A stretch of 64,000 bases of DNA from Halorussus ruber. Its GTDB lineage: Archaea; Halobacteriota; Halobacteria; Halobacteriales; Haladaptataceae. Both the position numbers and the translations under genes were made by a program. The stretch covers positions 248,001 through 312,000 of the forward strand of contig NZ_SBIT01000008.1 in NCBI RefSeq assembly GCF_004765785.1, written 5' to 3'. Positions within the stretch are counted from its first letter, which is position 1. Each line of letters opens with the position of its first letter. The notes below the pieces were generated by a model that did not search any database, had not been told where the DNA came from, and worked only from the letters and a program-made list of their open reading frames with translations. Below are positions 35,213 through 44,280 of this stretch, piece after piece.

Positions 35213-35286
35213 GCAGTCTTCAATGCATGATTACCACTTGAAAAAGGTACCGACTTCATTTCAATGTGAGCTTGCCGATTTAAGTA
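35213..35286 (-). promoter_or_regulatory. Duplicated promoter-leader, truncated copy
   Basis: On the minus strand: ACTTAAATC TATA box (35277-35285), then CATTGAAA (35259-35266) and CATTGAA (35219-35225) boxes, then ATG. Order and spacing match those before the intact gene at 37.9 kb (TATA box 65 versus 66 bases before ATG). Confidence 0.65.
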
Positions 35287-35717
35287 TAGTGGCCGAACGC
35301 TCGGCGTGGCCGCCTCCCGCTCGCACCGCGCCTATTCGAGGGGTAGCGCCCGACCAGTATAAGTTCTCCCCCGAGAAAACCGGCCGGTAATCCTGGCTTT
35401 ACCGGGCGGATTTCTGACGGAACTGCGTGCAACGGTACTCTGACTGACGGGGTTCGGTGCTGGTCGAGGGTGTTCGAGGAGGCCTGCTCCTCGACTGCGG
35501 CCGAGAGTCGTGACTGGTCGGCGTGGGGAGTCTCCTCGCGGGAGTGTTTGGGGCCTCGGGTTCGCGGGCGTTCTGCTGGCCTCAAGCCCGCAAGGGTTCT
35601 GCTGAAACCATGCCCGATTCACGGGACTCACCCCGGTCTACCTGCCGGTCCCACATCAAGATTTCCGCCGACCCGCGATACCTCGAACCCCGGGGCGACG
35701 AAAACCAGCGCCGCGCG

Positions 35718-35747
35718 CGTCGGACCTCGACGGGTCGAGGTCCGACG
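35718..35747. repeat. Perfect 14-bp inverted repeat
   Basis: CGTCGGACCTCGAC and GTCGAGGTCCGACG separated by GG. It stands alone in noncoding DNA; a transcription terminator or a protein site is possible. Confidence 0.6.
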
Positions 35748-35934
35748 ACGCGCTCGTTCGACCACTATTTCCCTTCAAGAGACAACTCTATAATTACTTA
35801 GCCAAACGAATAAATTCTAAAAGAATTGTATAGGTTGCTCCATCCCAGCTAATCACTACCGGCGGAAAATCGGACGAGGAGTAGCGAAACAGGAGAAGGA
35901 CGCCATCGAGCGGGAAGAACCTAGCGAGAGGGGG

Positions 35935-36330
35935 AAAGTTGGGGGCGTCGAGGGAGGTCTGGGTGAGTCGCCGCGGGGGACCGTGGGAGAGGTGCGGGAT
36001 TCCGCGTGGGAGAAGCGCGGAATCGCGCGTCGAAGCGGCGCGGAGCGCCGCGAACGAGGGAGTCGTCTGGGGGAGTCGCGTGGGGAAGGTCGTCGGGGGC
36101 GTCGCAGGCGAGAGGGGAGTCGTGGGAGGGCCACGGAGGCGAGGACCTCGGCGGCAGTACGGCGAGAGGGGTCGCCGCGTCGGGGGCGTCGCGTGAGGGA
36201 AGGCCGTCAGCGAGAGACTGCGAGGGAGTCGCGTGGGAAGAGTGGGAGAGCGCCAGCGGGCTGCCGGAGGGAGCGCCAGCGGGAGACCGCGAGGGGGAAC
36301 CGTCGTTGCGACCGGGAGAGGCCGTTGCGA
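35935..36330 (+). repeat. Purine-rich, GGGAG-repeat block
   Basis: Degenerate words such as GAGGGAGTCG, GGGGGAGTCGCGTGGGGA and GAGGGAGTCGCGTGGGAA recur with irregular spacing. The many G runs could form quadruplexes on the plus strand; the minus-strand transcript from the beta-helix gene would be C/U-rich here, as in archaeal 3' ends. Confidence 0.5.
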
Positions 36331-36343
36331 CCGGAAACCCGGA

Positions 36344-37867
36344 TTAGGCGTCCTCGACGCGGACGTTGGCCGGGCCGTCGAGCGAGAAGCCGGTGACATC
36401 GCCCGAGAACCGGTAGCCGTCCTTGCCGTCGAAGACCGCGCCGGAGATTTTGCCGTCCTCGACGGTGTCGCTGGCCTGCACCGACCCGAGGTCGGTGGCC
36501 TTGCGAGCCGTGCCGCTGACCGTGAAGACGTACTCGCTGACTTGGCGACCGCTGTCGCTCCCGTCGATGACCAGCTTCTTCGAGAGGGTCAGGTCCGAGG
36601 GCGCGACTTCGCTGTCGTCGTAGCGGACCGTCCAGACGCTCTCGTCGAGGTCCATCGCGGTAATCGCGCCGTCCACGAGGAAGGCGTCGCCGTAGCCGTT
36701 GCCCGCGACGCCCGAGACCGTCACCGTGCCGTCGCCGTTGTCGGTGACCTCGTCGGCCTCCTCGGCGAGGGGGTCTGCGCCGGAGGTGCGCTTGCGGACG
36801 CTGCCGTCCACGGTGAACTCGTACTTGACGCGCGAGGCGCTCTCGTCGGGCACGAGTTCCAGCGGCGTCCCCTTCGCGTCCTGCTTCTGCTGGGTGGTGT
36901 CGGGCGAAGTGGACGACGGAGAGGTGGTCGAGGACGAGGAGCTAATCTCGCCGGAGGCGGCCTCCTCGGCCGACATCGGGACGCTGTCGGGCGGCGTCAG
37001 GTCGGGGGTGCCCGTGACGTTGACCTCCTCGACCGGTCCCGTGATGGAGCCTTCGACTCGGCAGTTCTTGAGCGTGCCAGAGCCGCTGTCGCTGGCGAAG
37101 ACGGCGTGAGAGCCGCTGACCGAGATGTCGCAGTTGATGGCCTTGAGGCCGGACTGCTCTTTGAACCAGATACCGCGGGCGTTGGTCTGGCCGTTCTGGT
37201 TCGCCGGGACGGCGTCCTGACTCTCGACGTGGACGACGCTGTCTTTGATGTAGCTGCCGGGCGTGCCGAGTCGGCAGTTCTCGATGTTGTTGTTCTTCAG
37301 GTAGGCGTTCTCGACCTGCGTGACGCCCATCGTCTGCTTGACGTGGTTGCCCGCGTGGGACATGTACATCCCGTCGGCCGCCCAGCCCTGGATGTGGATG
37401 TTCCGGATGGTGACCGTGCCAGCGTTGGCCCAGTCGGAGACGGCGGCGTGACCGCAGCGGTCGGCCGCGCCGTCGCCCATGTAGATGTTCTCGGCGAGCG
37501 CCTCTCCGCCGTCGGTGCAACGGAGGTAGAACGTGCCGTAGGTGCCGTCCATGTTGTCGTTCTCGCCCTTCACGCCGACGTTCCGGACCGTCCAACCGCT
37601 ACCCTGGGTCATCAACTTCACGTGCGCGCCGTCGGCCGTGATGTCGATGAGTTTGTTCTCGAAGGTCTCGCCGGGGCCGACCTCGATGACCTTCTTGGAG
37701 TTCGCGGGGACCTTGATGGTGTCGTAGGAGGCCGCCGCCGCGGAACTGGTGGAGACGCCTGCCGCCCCTACCGACGCGGCCGCCGCGCCTGCGAGTTTGA
37801 GGTACGAGCGTCGGTCGAGGAGCGATTGTTCCGAACTGCGTTCGCGTGCCGTATCGTCGCGTGCCAT
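36344..37867 (-). CDS. Tat-exported right-handed beta-helix (pectate-lyase-fold) protein
   Basis: The 507-aa product has a Tat signal (LDRRSYLKLAGAAAASVGAA, cleavage near AAAASY). Residues about 50-270 form a right-handed beta-helix with turns such as VTIRNIHIQGW, VENAYLKNNNIENC and LKAINCDISVSGSHA. A Ser/Thr linker (about 300-325) leads to a C-terminal beta domain built of two similar halves (YEFTVDGSVRK, then EYVFTVSGTARK). Such proteins bind or cleave acidic polysaccharides. Its promoter (ACTTAAATC) and a leader with two CATTGA boxes differ from the ATAACAAAG genes around it. Confidence 0.85.
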   Translation of the reverse strand: MARDDTARERSSEQSLLDRRSYLKLAGAAAASVGAAGVSTSSAAAASYDTIKVPANSKKVIEVGPGETFENKLIDITADGAHVKLMTQGSGWTVRNVGVKGENDNMDGTYGTFYLRCTDGGEALAENIYMGDGAADRCGHAAVSDWANAGTVTIRNIHIQGWAADGMYMSHAGNHVKQTMGVTQVENAYLKNNNIENCRLGTPGSYIKDSVVHVESQDAVPANQNGQTNARGIWFKEQSGLKAINCDISVSGSHAVFASDSGSGTLKNCRVEGSITGPVEEVNVTGTPDLTPPDSVPMSAEEAASGEISSSSSTTSPSSTSPDTTQQKQDAKGTPLELVPDESASRVKYEFTVDGSVRKRTSGADPLAEEADEVTDNGDGTVTVSGVAGNGYGDAFLVDGAITAMDLDESVWTVRYDDSEVAPSDLTLSKKLVIDGSDSGRQVSEYVFTVSGTARKATDLGSVQASDTVEDGKISGAVFDGKDGYRFSGDVTGFSLDGPANVRVEDA

Positions 37868-37940
37868 GTAATTCTCAATGCGAGCCTACCTATTCATAAA
37901 GGCTTCGACTTTGCTTCAATGCTACATTACTGATTTAAGT
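37868..37940 (-). promoter_or_regulatory. Promoter-leader of the beta-helix gene
   Basis: TATA box ACTTAAATCA (37931-37940, minus strand) followed by CATTGAA (37915-37921) and CATTGA (37875-37880) and ATG at 37867. The two CATTGA boxes, kept in the duplicate at 35.2 kb, may bind a regulator. Confidence 0.6.
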
Positions 37941-38071
37941 GCTTTGGCCGATTTCGAAACAGTCGGGAGGGTTGGGCTGTCCCGAATCGAAACAGTCCGT
38001 TTCTCGGCGGTAATCCAAGGTTAACCCGCGATTACGGGGATAGGTCGTGTTTGGACCGTGACAGACGGCGC

Positions 38072-38080
38072 ATAACAAAG
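38072..38080 (+). promoter_or_regulatory. ATAACAAAG element before the first phosphatase-like gene
   Basis: GCATAACAAAGGCC, ending 26 bases before the ATG at 38107, at TATA-box distance for a leaderless transcript. No conventional TATA box is nearby. Confidence 0.65.
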
Positions 38081-38106
38081 GCCGAACGCACGGTGGGAGA
38101 CGATAC

Positions 38107-39741
38107 ATGGCTGACCGCCCGCAGACGAGCATGCAGACCCTCTTGGTCGGGTTGGACGCCGGGTGTCGGTCCGTCCTCGAACCCCTGTTCGAGGCCGATG
38201 CGGTTCCTCATCTGGAGTCGGTCTTCGATACCGGTACTGCCGGACCGCTGGCGTCTCAGACCCCGCCGTGGACGCCGAGCGCGTGGCCCTCGCTCTACAC
38301 CGGCACGAACCCCGGCAAGCACGGCGTGTTCGGATTCCTGACCTTCGACGGCTACGACTGGGACGTGGTGAACGCGACCCACGTTCGCCAGCACACCCTC
38401 TGGGAACTGCTGGACGAGCGCGGCAAGTCGAGCGTCGTGGTCAACGCCCCGGTCACGCACCCGCCGCGAGCAATCGACGGCGCAATCGTGCCGGGATACA
38501 CCGCGCCCGAGGAGCCGGACTGCCACCCGGAGGGCCTCCTCGACGACATCCGCGAGGAGGTCGGCGAGTACCGAGTGTACGCGCCCCGGGACGCCGACGG
38601 CCCGGAGAAGGTCAGGTGGTACGAGCGACTGGTCGAGATGCGCGGCGAGGCGTTTCGCTACCTCGCAGACCGGTTCGACCCCGAGTTCGGCTTCGTCCAG
38701 TTCCAGCAGACCGATACCGTCTTCCACGAGTTCCCGGGCGACCACGGCAAGGTCCGGGCCGTCTACGAGGCGGTGGACCGCCAACTCGGGACCATCCTCG
38801 AGAAGTGCGACCCGGACACCGTCGTCGTCGCCAGCGACCACGGCATGGGCGAGTACACCGGTCACGAGTTCCGACCCAACGAGTTCCTGCGCCAGCAGGG
38901 ACTGGTCGAGACCACCACCGAGGGCGAGGGGATGCCCACGTGGTCCACCATCGCCGACAACCAGCTCCAAGACGGCAAGGAGGGCAAGACCGAGGCCGAC
39001 GACGGCCCGGACCTCCTCCGGCGCGGCATGGCCGGACTCGCCAGCGTCGGCGTCACCAGCCAGCGCATCCACGCCGCGCTCGACGCGGTCGGACTGGCCG
39101 ACTTCGTCGCCGAGCGCGTCCCGACCGACGTCGCCCGCGCGGCCTCCGAGCAGGTCGATTTCCCGTCCTCGAAGGCCTACATGCGCGACCGAATCGAACT
39201 GGGCATCCGAGTCAATCTCGAAGGCCGGGAACCCGACGGCGTCGTCTCCGAGAGCCAGTACGACCGGCTCTGCGACGACCTCGTGGCCATGCTCTCGGAG
39301 GTCACGACGCCCGACGGAAAGCCGGTCTTCGAGGAGGTCGCCCGGCGCGAGGAGGTGTTCTCCGGTCCCTACGTCGAGGAGGCCCCCGACGTGATTACGA
39401 TTCCGCGCGAGTACGACGAGTTCCTCTCGACCAGAGTCGGCGACGGTCAGTTCGGCCCGCCGAGCGAACCCTACAACCACAAGCGCGACGGCATCGTGGC
39501 GGTGTCGGGGACGGGGGTGGACCCGACGGCGGACCTCTCCGGCGCGCACCTGTTCGACGTGGCTCCAACGATTCTGGCGACGATGGGTCTCCCGGCGGGC
39601 GAGCGCATGGACGGCCAGACCCTCCCCGCGGTCGAGTCGGTCGGCACGGAGCGGTACCCCGCCTTCGACGCGGGCGAGCAGGAACGGACCGACGACGACG
39701 AGGTCGAGGCGCGACTCGCCGACCTCGGCTATCTCGAATGA
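38107..39741 (+). CDS. Alkaline-phosphatase-superfamily phosphodiesterase, copy 1
   Basis: The 544-aa product has the superfamily metal site in pieces: LLVGLDAGC (first Asp), PPWTPSAWPSLYTGTNPGKHG (likely nucleophile Thr or Ser), VVASDHGMGEY (Asp-His) and a late His in YNHKRDG. Relatives hydrolyse phosphodiesters or transfer phospho-groups to glycans. There is no signal peptide, so it is cytoplasmic or acts on activated precursors. FemAB-like copy 2 starts 10 bases after it, so the two form an operon. Confidence 0.88.
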   Translation: MADRPQTSMQTLLVGLDAGCRSVLEPLFEADAVPHLESVFDTGTAGPLASQTPPWTPSAWPSLYTGTNPGKHGVFGFLTFDGYDWDVVNATHVRQHTLWELLDERGKSSVVVNAPVTHPPRAIDGAIVPGYTAPEEPDCHPEGLLDDIREEVGEYRVYAPRDADGPEKVRWYERLVEMRGEAFRYLADRFDPEFGFVQFQQTDTVFHEFPGDHGKVRAVYEAVDRQLGTILEKCDPDTVVVASDHGMGEYTGHEFRPNEFLRQQGLVETTTEGEGMPTWSTIADNQLQDGKEGKTEADDGPDLLRRGMAGLASVGVTSQRIHAALDAVGLADFVAERVPTDVARAASEQVDFPSSKAYMRDRIELGIRVNLEGREPDGVVSESQYDRLCDDLVAMLSEVTTPDGKPVFEEVARREEVFSGPYVEEAPDVITIPREYDEFLSTRVGDGQFGPPSEPYNHKRDGIVAVSGTGVDPTADLSGAHLFDVAPTILATMGLPAGERMDGQTLPAVESVGTERYPAFDAGEQERTDDDEVEARLADLGYLE

Positions 39742-39751
39742 ATTTCCAACG

Positions 39752-40774
39752 ATGAGCGTTAGCATTCTCGACAACGACGGTATCAGCATCGGACCCGCGG
39801 ACGCCTTCGACCACCACGAGTGGAACGACCTCGTGGAGCGGTCGCCACAGGCCAACGTCTTCCACTATCTCGAATCGCTCCGAGCGCAGGCCGACCACGC
39901 CGACGCGAGGCTTCACCTCCTCGTCGGCTACAAGGGCCACGAACCGGTCGGCATCTTTCCGGTCTTCGAGAAGCGCAAGGGCGGGATGAGCATGGCGTTC
40001 TCGCCCGCGCCCTCCCTGTGGGTCTCCTATCTCGGTCCCGCGCTCCTGAACCACCGCAAGCTCAAGCGCCGGAAGCGCGAGCGCCGGACCAAGCGGTTCG
40101 TCCAAGGCAGTCTCGACTGGATAGAGCGACAACTCGGCCCGAAGTTCACCAACGTCCGGACCGACCCGGCCTATCGGGACGTCCGGCCCTTCGAGTGGCG
40201 CGACTTCGAAATCGACGTGCGCCACACCTACGCGGTGGACATCACGCCGGGCGAGGAGGACGTGCTGATGTCCTTCTCCAGTGACGCCCGGAACAACATC
40301 CGGACCGAGGGCGACTATCGGGTCTACGAGGGCGGCCCCGACGAGATTCGAGCAATCGTCTCGCAGGTCAAAGAGCGCCACGACGAGCAGGGCGAGAGCT
40401 ACGGCGTCACGCCCCGGTTCGTGACCGACCTCTATCAGAATCTCCCCGAGGGCGCGGTCCGGCCCTACGCCTGCGAAATCGACGGTGAAATCGCTGGCGG
40501 GATGATAGCCCTCGAGTTCGGCGATACCGTCTACCGGTGGCAGGGCGGCGCGAAACACGACCACGACCTGCCGGTCAACGATTTGGTGGACTGGGAAATC
40601 ATGACCGACGCGATGGACCGCGGTATCGAGCGTTACGACCTCGTGGGCGCGAACGAGGAGCGACTCTGCGGCTACAAGGCCAAGTTCGCCCCGGAACTCC
40701 GGTCGCACTACGCCATCCAGAAGGGCAACAAGGTCACGAACGCCCTGTCGAGCGTCTACCAGAAGCTTCGGTAA
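39752..40774 (+). CDS. FemAB/GNAT-like acyl or aminoacyl transferase, copy 2
   Basis: The 340-aa product is a paralogue of the 24.6-kb gene: FHYLESLRAQADHADARLHLLVGYKGHEPVGIFPVF at the start and RYDLVGANEERLCGYKAKFAPELRSHY near the end. The shared (Y/R)YDLxGANxERLCxYKAKF segment is the strongest link. Lys/Arg-rich linker at about 108-118. It follows the phosphatase-like gene after 10 bases. Likely role: transfer of an acyl or amino-acyl group to a sugar of the surface glycan (inference from FemAB family and context). Confidence 0.83.
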   Translation: MSVSILDNDGISIGPADAFDHHEWNDLVERSPQANVFHYLESLRAQADHADARLHLLVGYKGHEPVGIFPVFEKRKGGMSMAFSPAPSLWVSYLGPALLNHRKLKRRKRERRTKRFVQGSLDWIERQLGPKFTNVRTDPAYRDVRPFEWRDFEIDVRHTYAVDITPGEEDVLMSFSSDARNNIRTEGDYRVYEGGPDEIRAIVSQVKERHDEQGESYGVTPRFVTDLYQNLPEGAVRPYACEIDGEIAGGMIALEFGDTVYRWQGGAKHDHDLPVNDLVDWEIMTDAMDRGIERYDLVGANEERLCGYKAKFAPELRSHYAIQKGNKVTNALSSVYQKLR

Positions 40775-40945
40775 GAAAACCAAGGCGGAACTGCCAAAGC
40801 TTTTATCTTCTTTTATCTCGTAAAATAATTATGAACTAAGCAAGGCGACAGACGCATCACTCCGGCTCCGACTGGCTCGTCGCTCTCGCGGTCGTCCGCC
40901 GTGGCGGGGTGGGTATCGAGCGGCAAGCGACTCCGGTCCCCAAGC

Positions 40946-41170
40946 ATGACCTCCGACACCGACTCCGATTCCGACCGCGAGGGCGGGCCGCTGGTGTGGG
41001 CCAAGTTCCGCCTGCGCGTCGAGCGAGCGTCGGTCCCGACCCTCGGCGAGTTCGAAGGGCTGCGGCTGGTGGTCGAGACCACCTCCGGCGGTCGAGTGGC
41101 GAAGCTACTGGTCCTCGTCGTCCTCGCGCTCGTCGCCGCGTACTTCGGTTTCGTGCCGACGCCGTGGTAG
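40946..41170 (+). CDS. Small protein with one C-terminal membrane helix
   Basis: The 74-aa product starts MTSDTDSDSDREGGPLVWAK and ends with a hydrophobic segment AKLLVLVVLALVAAYFGFVP. The acidic head and single C-terminal helix suggest a tail-anchored protein. Start chosen at 40946 for its acidic, halophilic opening; an in-frame start at 40901 is possible. Function unknown. Confidence 0.6.
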   Translation: MTSDTDSDSDREGGPLVWAKFRLRVERASVPTLGEFEGLRLVVETTSGGRVAKLLVLVVLALVAAYFGFVPTPW

Positions 41171-41441
41171 CGCGGTCGATAACTCGGACCTGCCGACCGC
41201 TACAGGAGCGGCGTAACCCCGGTAGCTCGGCGTCAGCCACCGCGTTCCCCCGATTTTCGGAAATCAGGTTCGGGCTGACGCCCTTCAGGTGCCGCGTGCG
41301 CTCGGCGGAAGTAACGACACGTCTCTCGCGGGACGAAATCGTTAGCCGAACGATGTGTTCGACCTAAGCGCCAGAGAACAATGGCCCGAGCGTCCGTGGG
41401 TTGTGTCGAGAGCGGTCGAAGACATCGACCGCGGGAGATCG

Positions 41442-43139
41442 ATGTCGAGCAACAACAGAACAGTCGTCCTCGGATTCGACGCGCTGGCGTTCGACTACTT
41501 AGACGAGTTCTCCTCGTCGCTCCCCAACTTCGGGGCGCTTCGAGAGTCGGGCGTCGAGGCACCGCTAACGTCGACCTTCCCGCCGTGGACCGGGAGCGCG
41601 TGGCCCTCGATGTTCACCGGCACGGACCCGAGCCACCACGGGACCTACGGCTTCTTCCACCACACCGACCGCTACCCGGACGAGGACGTGCTGGTCACGC
41701 GCGATCACGTCCGCGAACCCGCGGTCTGGAACTACCTGACCGCGATGGACGAACCGGTCGTCGTCCTCAACGTCCCGGTCACGCACCCCGCCGAACCGGT
41801 CGAGGGCGTCCTCGTGCCGGGGTATCTGGCCCACGAGGAGGACGCGGGTTATCCCGAGGGCGTCCGCGACGAGATCTCGAAGGCCATCGGTGAGGAGTAC
41901 CGCATCTACTCGGCGGCAGAGACCGGCGACGACCACGGCGACAAACGCGAGAGCTACCTCGACGTGATTCGGATGCGCGGCGCGGCCGCCGAGTACCTCC
42001 TGACCGAGTACGACTGGCGGGTCGCGGTCGTCCAAGTCCAGAAGACCGACACGGTGTTCCACGACTTCGGCGACCGCGAGACCTTCCGGCGGGCCTACGA
42101 GCGGGCCGACGAGGTCCTCGGTCGGGTGCGGGAGGTCGCTGGCGACGCCAACGTGGTGATCTGCTCGGACCACGGCATGGGCGAGGTCGACGGCTACACG
42201 GTCTACCTCAACGAAATCCTGCGCGACGAGGGGTTCGTGGAGACCACGACCGACTCCTCGCGGCCGAGTCTGATGACCGAGAAGGCCGCGCTGACCGGCG
42301 ACGGGGGTGGCGGAGGGGCCAGCGGAACCGGCGACGGGAGCGGCGCGAGCGAAGCCGCTGCAAGCGGTCCCTCCGTCACCGGTCGGGTCGTCTCGGCCGC
42401 GACCGGGGCGCTCGGTCGAGTGGGCATCTCGCCGGGCGACGCCTACGCGATGGCGACGCGACTCGGCGTGGGCGACCTGCTGACCGAAATCCTGCCCTAC
42501 GAGGCGGTGTCCGCCGCCAGCGAGGGCGTCGATTGGGCCGAATCGACGGCCTACTGCCGGAGCGTCGAACTCGGCGTCCGGGTGAATCTGGCAGGCCGGG
42601 AACCCTCCGGCGTCGTCGCGCCCGAGGAGTACGAGTCGGTCCGAGACGACCTGATTCGGACGCTCGCTTCCCTCCGGACGCCGGACGGCGACCCGGTCTT
42701 CGAGTGGGTCCGGCGGCGCGAGGAGGTCTACGACGGCCCCGACGCCGAACACGCATGCGACGTGCTGTTCATGCCCGCCGACATGAACCACGTCCTCAGC
42801 ACCAACCTCATCGGCCAGCAGTTCGTGCCCCTCGACGACCACGACCACAAGCGCGAGGGCGTCTTCATCGCCGACGGCCCGGCGTTCGAGACGGGCGAGG
42901 AGGTGCAGGCACTCCTCGGCGACGGCCTCTCGCTGACCGACGTGGCACCGATTGCGATGGCCGCGGCCGGTCTCGACGTGCCCGCTCGGATGACCGGCGA
43001 GGTCCCGGCGGACTTGCTCGGGGAGTCGGTCGCGCGGGCCGACTACGGCGAGGTCCCCTTCGGGACCGAATCGGGAGCAGTCGGCGAGACGGACGACGGG
43101 TCGGTCGAGGACCGACTCAGCGACCTCGGCTACATCTAA
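41442..43139 (+). CDS. Alkaline-phosphatase-superfamily phosphodiesterase, copy 2
   Basis: The 565-aa product is a paralogue of the 38.1-kb gene, with VVLGFDALAFD, FPPWTGSAWPSMFTGTDPSHHG, VICSDHGMGEVDGY and DDHDHKREGVF. A Gly/Ser/Ala-rich insert (about residues 288-312) is not in copy 1 and probably forms a flexible loop. The ATG at 41442 is preferred to an in-frame ATG at 41355, which adds Arg/Trp-rich residues. No signal peptide. It likely acts on the same surface-glycan or lipid precursor class as copy 1. Confidence 0.88.
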   Translation: MSSNNRTVVLGFDALAFDYLDEFSSSLPNFGALRESGVEAPLTSTFPPWTGSAWPSMFTGTDPSHHGTYGFFHHTDRYPDEDVLVTRDHVREPAVWNYLTAMDEPVVVLNVPVTHPAEPVEGVLVPGYLAHEEDAGYPEGVRDEISKAIGEEYRIYSAAETGDDHGDKRESYLDVIRMRGAAAEYLLTEYDWRVAVVQVQKTDTVFHDFGDRETFRRAYERADEVLGRVREVAGDANVVICSDHGMGEVDGYTVYLNEILRDEGFVETTTDSSRPSLMTEKAALTGDGGGGGASGTGDGSGASEAAASGPSVTGRVVSAATGALGRVGISPGDAYAMATRLGVGDLLTEILPYEAVSAASEGVDWAESTAYCRSVELGVRVNLAGREPSGVVAPEEYESVRDDLIRTLASLRTPDGDPVFEWVRRREEVYDGPDAEHACDVLFMPADMNHVLSTNLIGQQFVPLDDHDHKREGVFIADGPAFETGEEVQALLGDGLSLTDVAPIAMAAAGLDVPARMTGEVPADLLGESVARADYGEVPFGTESGAVGETDDGSVEDRLSDLGYI

Positions 43140-43777
43140 CTACGCTCTGCGTCCCGCTTTCGGCTGTTTTTCTGGGGTTTTGGTTCTATCTTCGATTTCT
43201 GGTGTGGGGGATTCGGCTCAGTGTGAGGTGATAACTAGAGTCTCTGGCGCGCGCTGGCGCGACCTCGTGTCGCGCCATCGGCGTGCGAGGGATGAGTAGC
43301 GCAGGGTGTGAGCGAAGCGAACCCCGAGCAACGCAATCGGTTGGGGAGGACGTGGCCCGCGGTCGCGGTGCGGTTGCGGTAGACGCCTAGGCTTCGGGAG
43401 TAGCTAGCTCTACTTCACCCCAAACGCCGTCCCACGCTAACTCCGCAAACCAGCGACTCTCGCAGAGCAACTAACTCGCTCTCTCCTCGACCATACCCCC
43501 GACACGTCAGCCGAGGAGTCACAACGATGCAACTCACTCCAATGGCTCAGCCCTCTCGGGGTAGTCGGACTGGCGGTCCCCGGCCCGACCTCCGAGCGAC
43601 CACACGAAACGTCCGACACCAGTTGGTCCCGGCTTCGTACTTGAACCTTCGTGACGCTCTAAAGCAACCAAAACAATTCCTTAAGAACTAAATAGTTATC
43701 TCTAACAACCAAGAACAATTCTTTCTCTGGAAGCACGCCCGCGAAAACTCGAAACTCAAACGCTTGCAAACCGCCTT
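43140..43777. other. Noncoding region with structured repeat R2 and an A+T island
   Basis: R2 copy 1 occupies 43246-43408. The A+T island (about 43665-43725; AACAATTCCTTAAGAACTAA) lies just after the XapX gene on the minus strand and may end its transcript. No gene seen; a 53-codon plus-strand frame at 43526 is basic and unlikely. Confidence 0.5.
43246..43408 (+). repeat. Structured repeat R2, copy 1
   Basis: Starts GGCGCGCGCTGGCGCG and ends TAGCTAGC. Hairpin TGGCGCGAC (43255-43263), loop CTCGT, GTCGCGCCA (43269-43277). Then GTGCGAGGGATGAGTAGCGC, AACGCAATCGGTTGGGGAGG and CGGTAGACGCCTAGGC are shared with copy 2. Confidence 0.75.
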
Positions 43778-43978
43778 TCACCCGGCCAGACCGAGCATCG
43801 AGAGGAGGTCCACGCCGACGTCGAAGTACTCGACGGCCCGGTAGCCGATGTAGATGCCGACGATGCCGACCACGCCGGGGAGCTTCGGCGGCGCGGGCAT
43901 CGGGATGCCGAGGAAGGTGAACAGCGCGCCCGTGAGGAATCCGGTAAGGAGGGCGAAGAGGGTGAGTGTGACGTTCAT
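43778..43978 (-). CDS. XapX-domain small membrane protein
   Basis: The 66-aa product has two membrane helices with the family core LTGFLTGALFTFLGIPMPAP and KLPGVVGIVGIYIGYR. XapX (DUF1427) proteins are small membrane proteins of unknown function found in bacteria and haloarchaea. Longer in-frame extensions upstream run into repeat R3 and are basic, so the ATG at 43978 is the start. Confidence 0.82.
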   Translation of the reverse strand: MNVTLTLFALLTGFLTGALFTFLGIPMPAPPKLPGVVGIVGIYIGYRAVEYFDVGVDLLSMLGLAG

Positions 43979-44107
43979 CGGGTTCTGGGTTTGCGATTGG
44001 GAGAAAAGCAGTTTGTGATTCTGGATGCAGGAAGGAGACCAAGGGAAGCGGTTTGAGTGCGAGTACGAACGTGAGTTCCGGACTCGACAACAACCGAGAC
44101 CGAGAAC

Positions 44108-44225
44108 GCTTCTTGAAGCCCCCGCCCGGTCGCGGTCGCTCTGCGGCATATCCGACGGACGTAGTTGCGACGGATAGAGGCCGCAGAGCGACTGAAGTAA
44201 ACGCGACCGGGCGGCCCCTTCATCC
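44108..44225 (-). repeat. Structured repeat R3, copy 1
   Basis: Outer stem CCGCCCGGTCGCG (44122-44134) with CGCGACCGGGCGG (44202-44214); inner stem GTCGCTCTGCGGC (44135-44147) with GCCGCAGAGCGAC (44180-44192); apical TATCCG with CGGATA. In the other copy the inner stem differs at three adjacent pairs, all compensated. Confidence 0.8.
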
Positions 44226-44280
44226 ACCCGACGAGGTTCGACTGGTCGAGCACATCCTCGTGGAAGGGGCACCGAGCGTG

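Larger units (their letters stand above)
35287..36343. other. Kilobase noncoding region: hairpin, A+T island and purine-rich block
   Basis: No gene is supported. Left: nothing recognised up to about 35700. A perfect 14-bp hairpin at 35718-35747 (CGTCGGACCTCGAC, loop GG). A+T island about 35785-35838 with AATTGTATAGG. From about 35930 to 36330 the plus strand is strongly purine-rich with recurring GGGAGTCGCGTGGG words. Frames crossing it are Pro/Ser/Arg-rich and rejected. Confidence 0.5.

Noticed and set aside
35794-36399. A 201-codon minus-strand frame in the purine-rich block
   Set aside because: Pro/Ser/Arg-rich low-complexity product created by the GGGAG repeats; overlaps the end of the beta-helix gene.
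43526-43687. A 53-codon plus-strand frame after R2 copy 1
   Set aside because: Basic, Arg/Pro-rich and ends in the A+T island; no promoter or relatives recognised.
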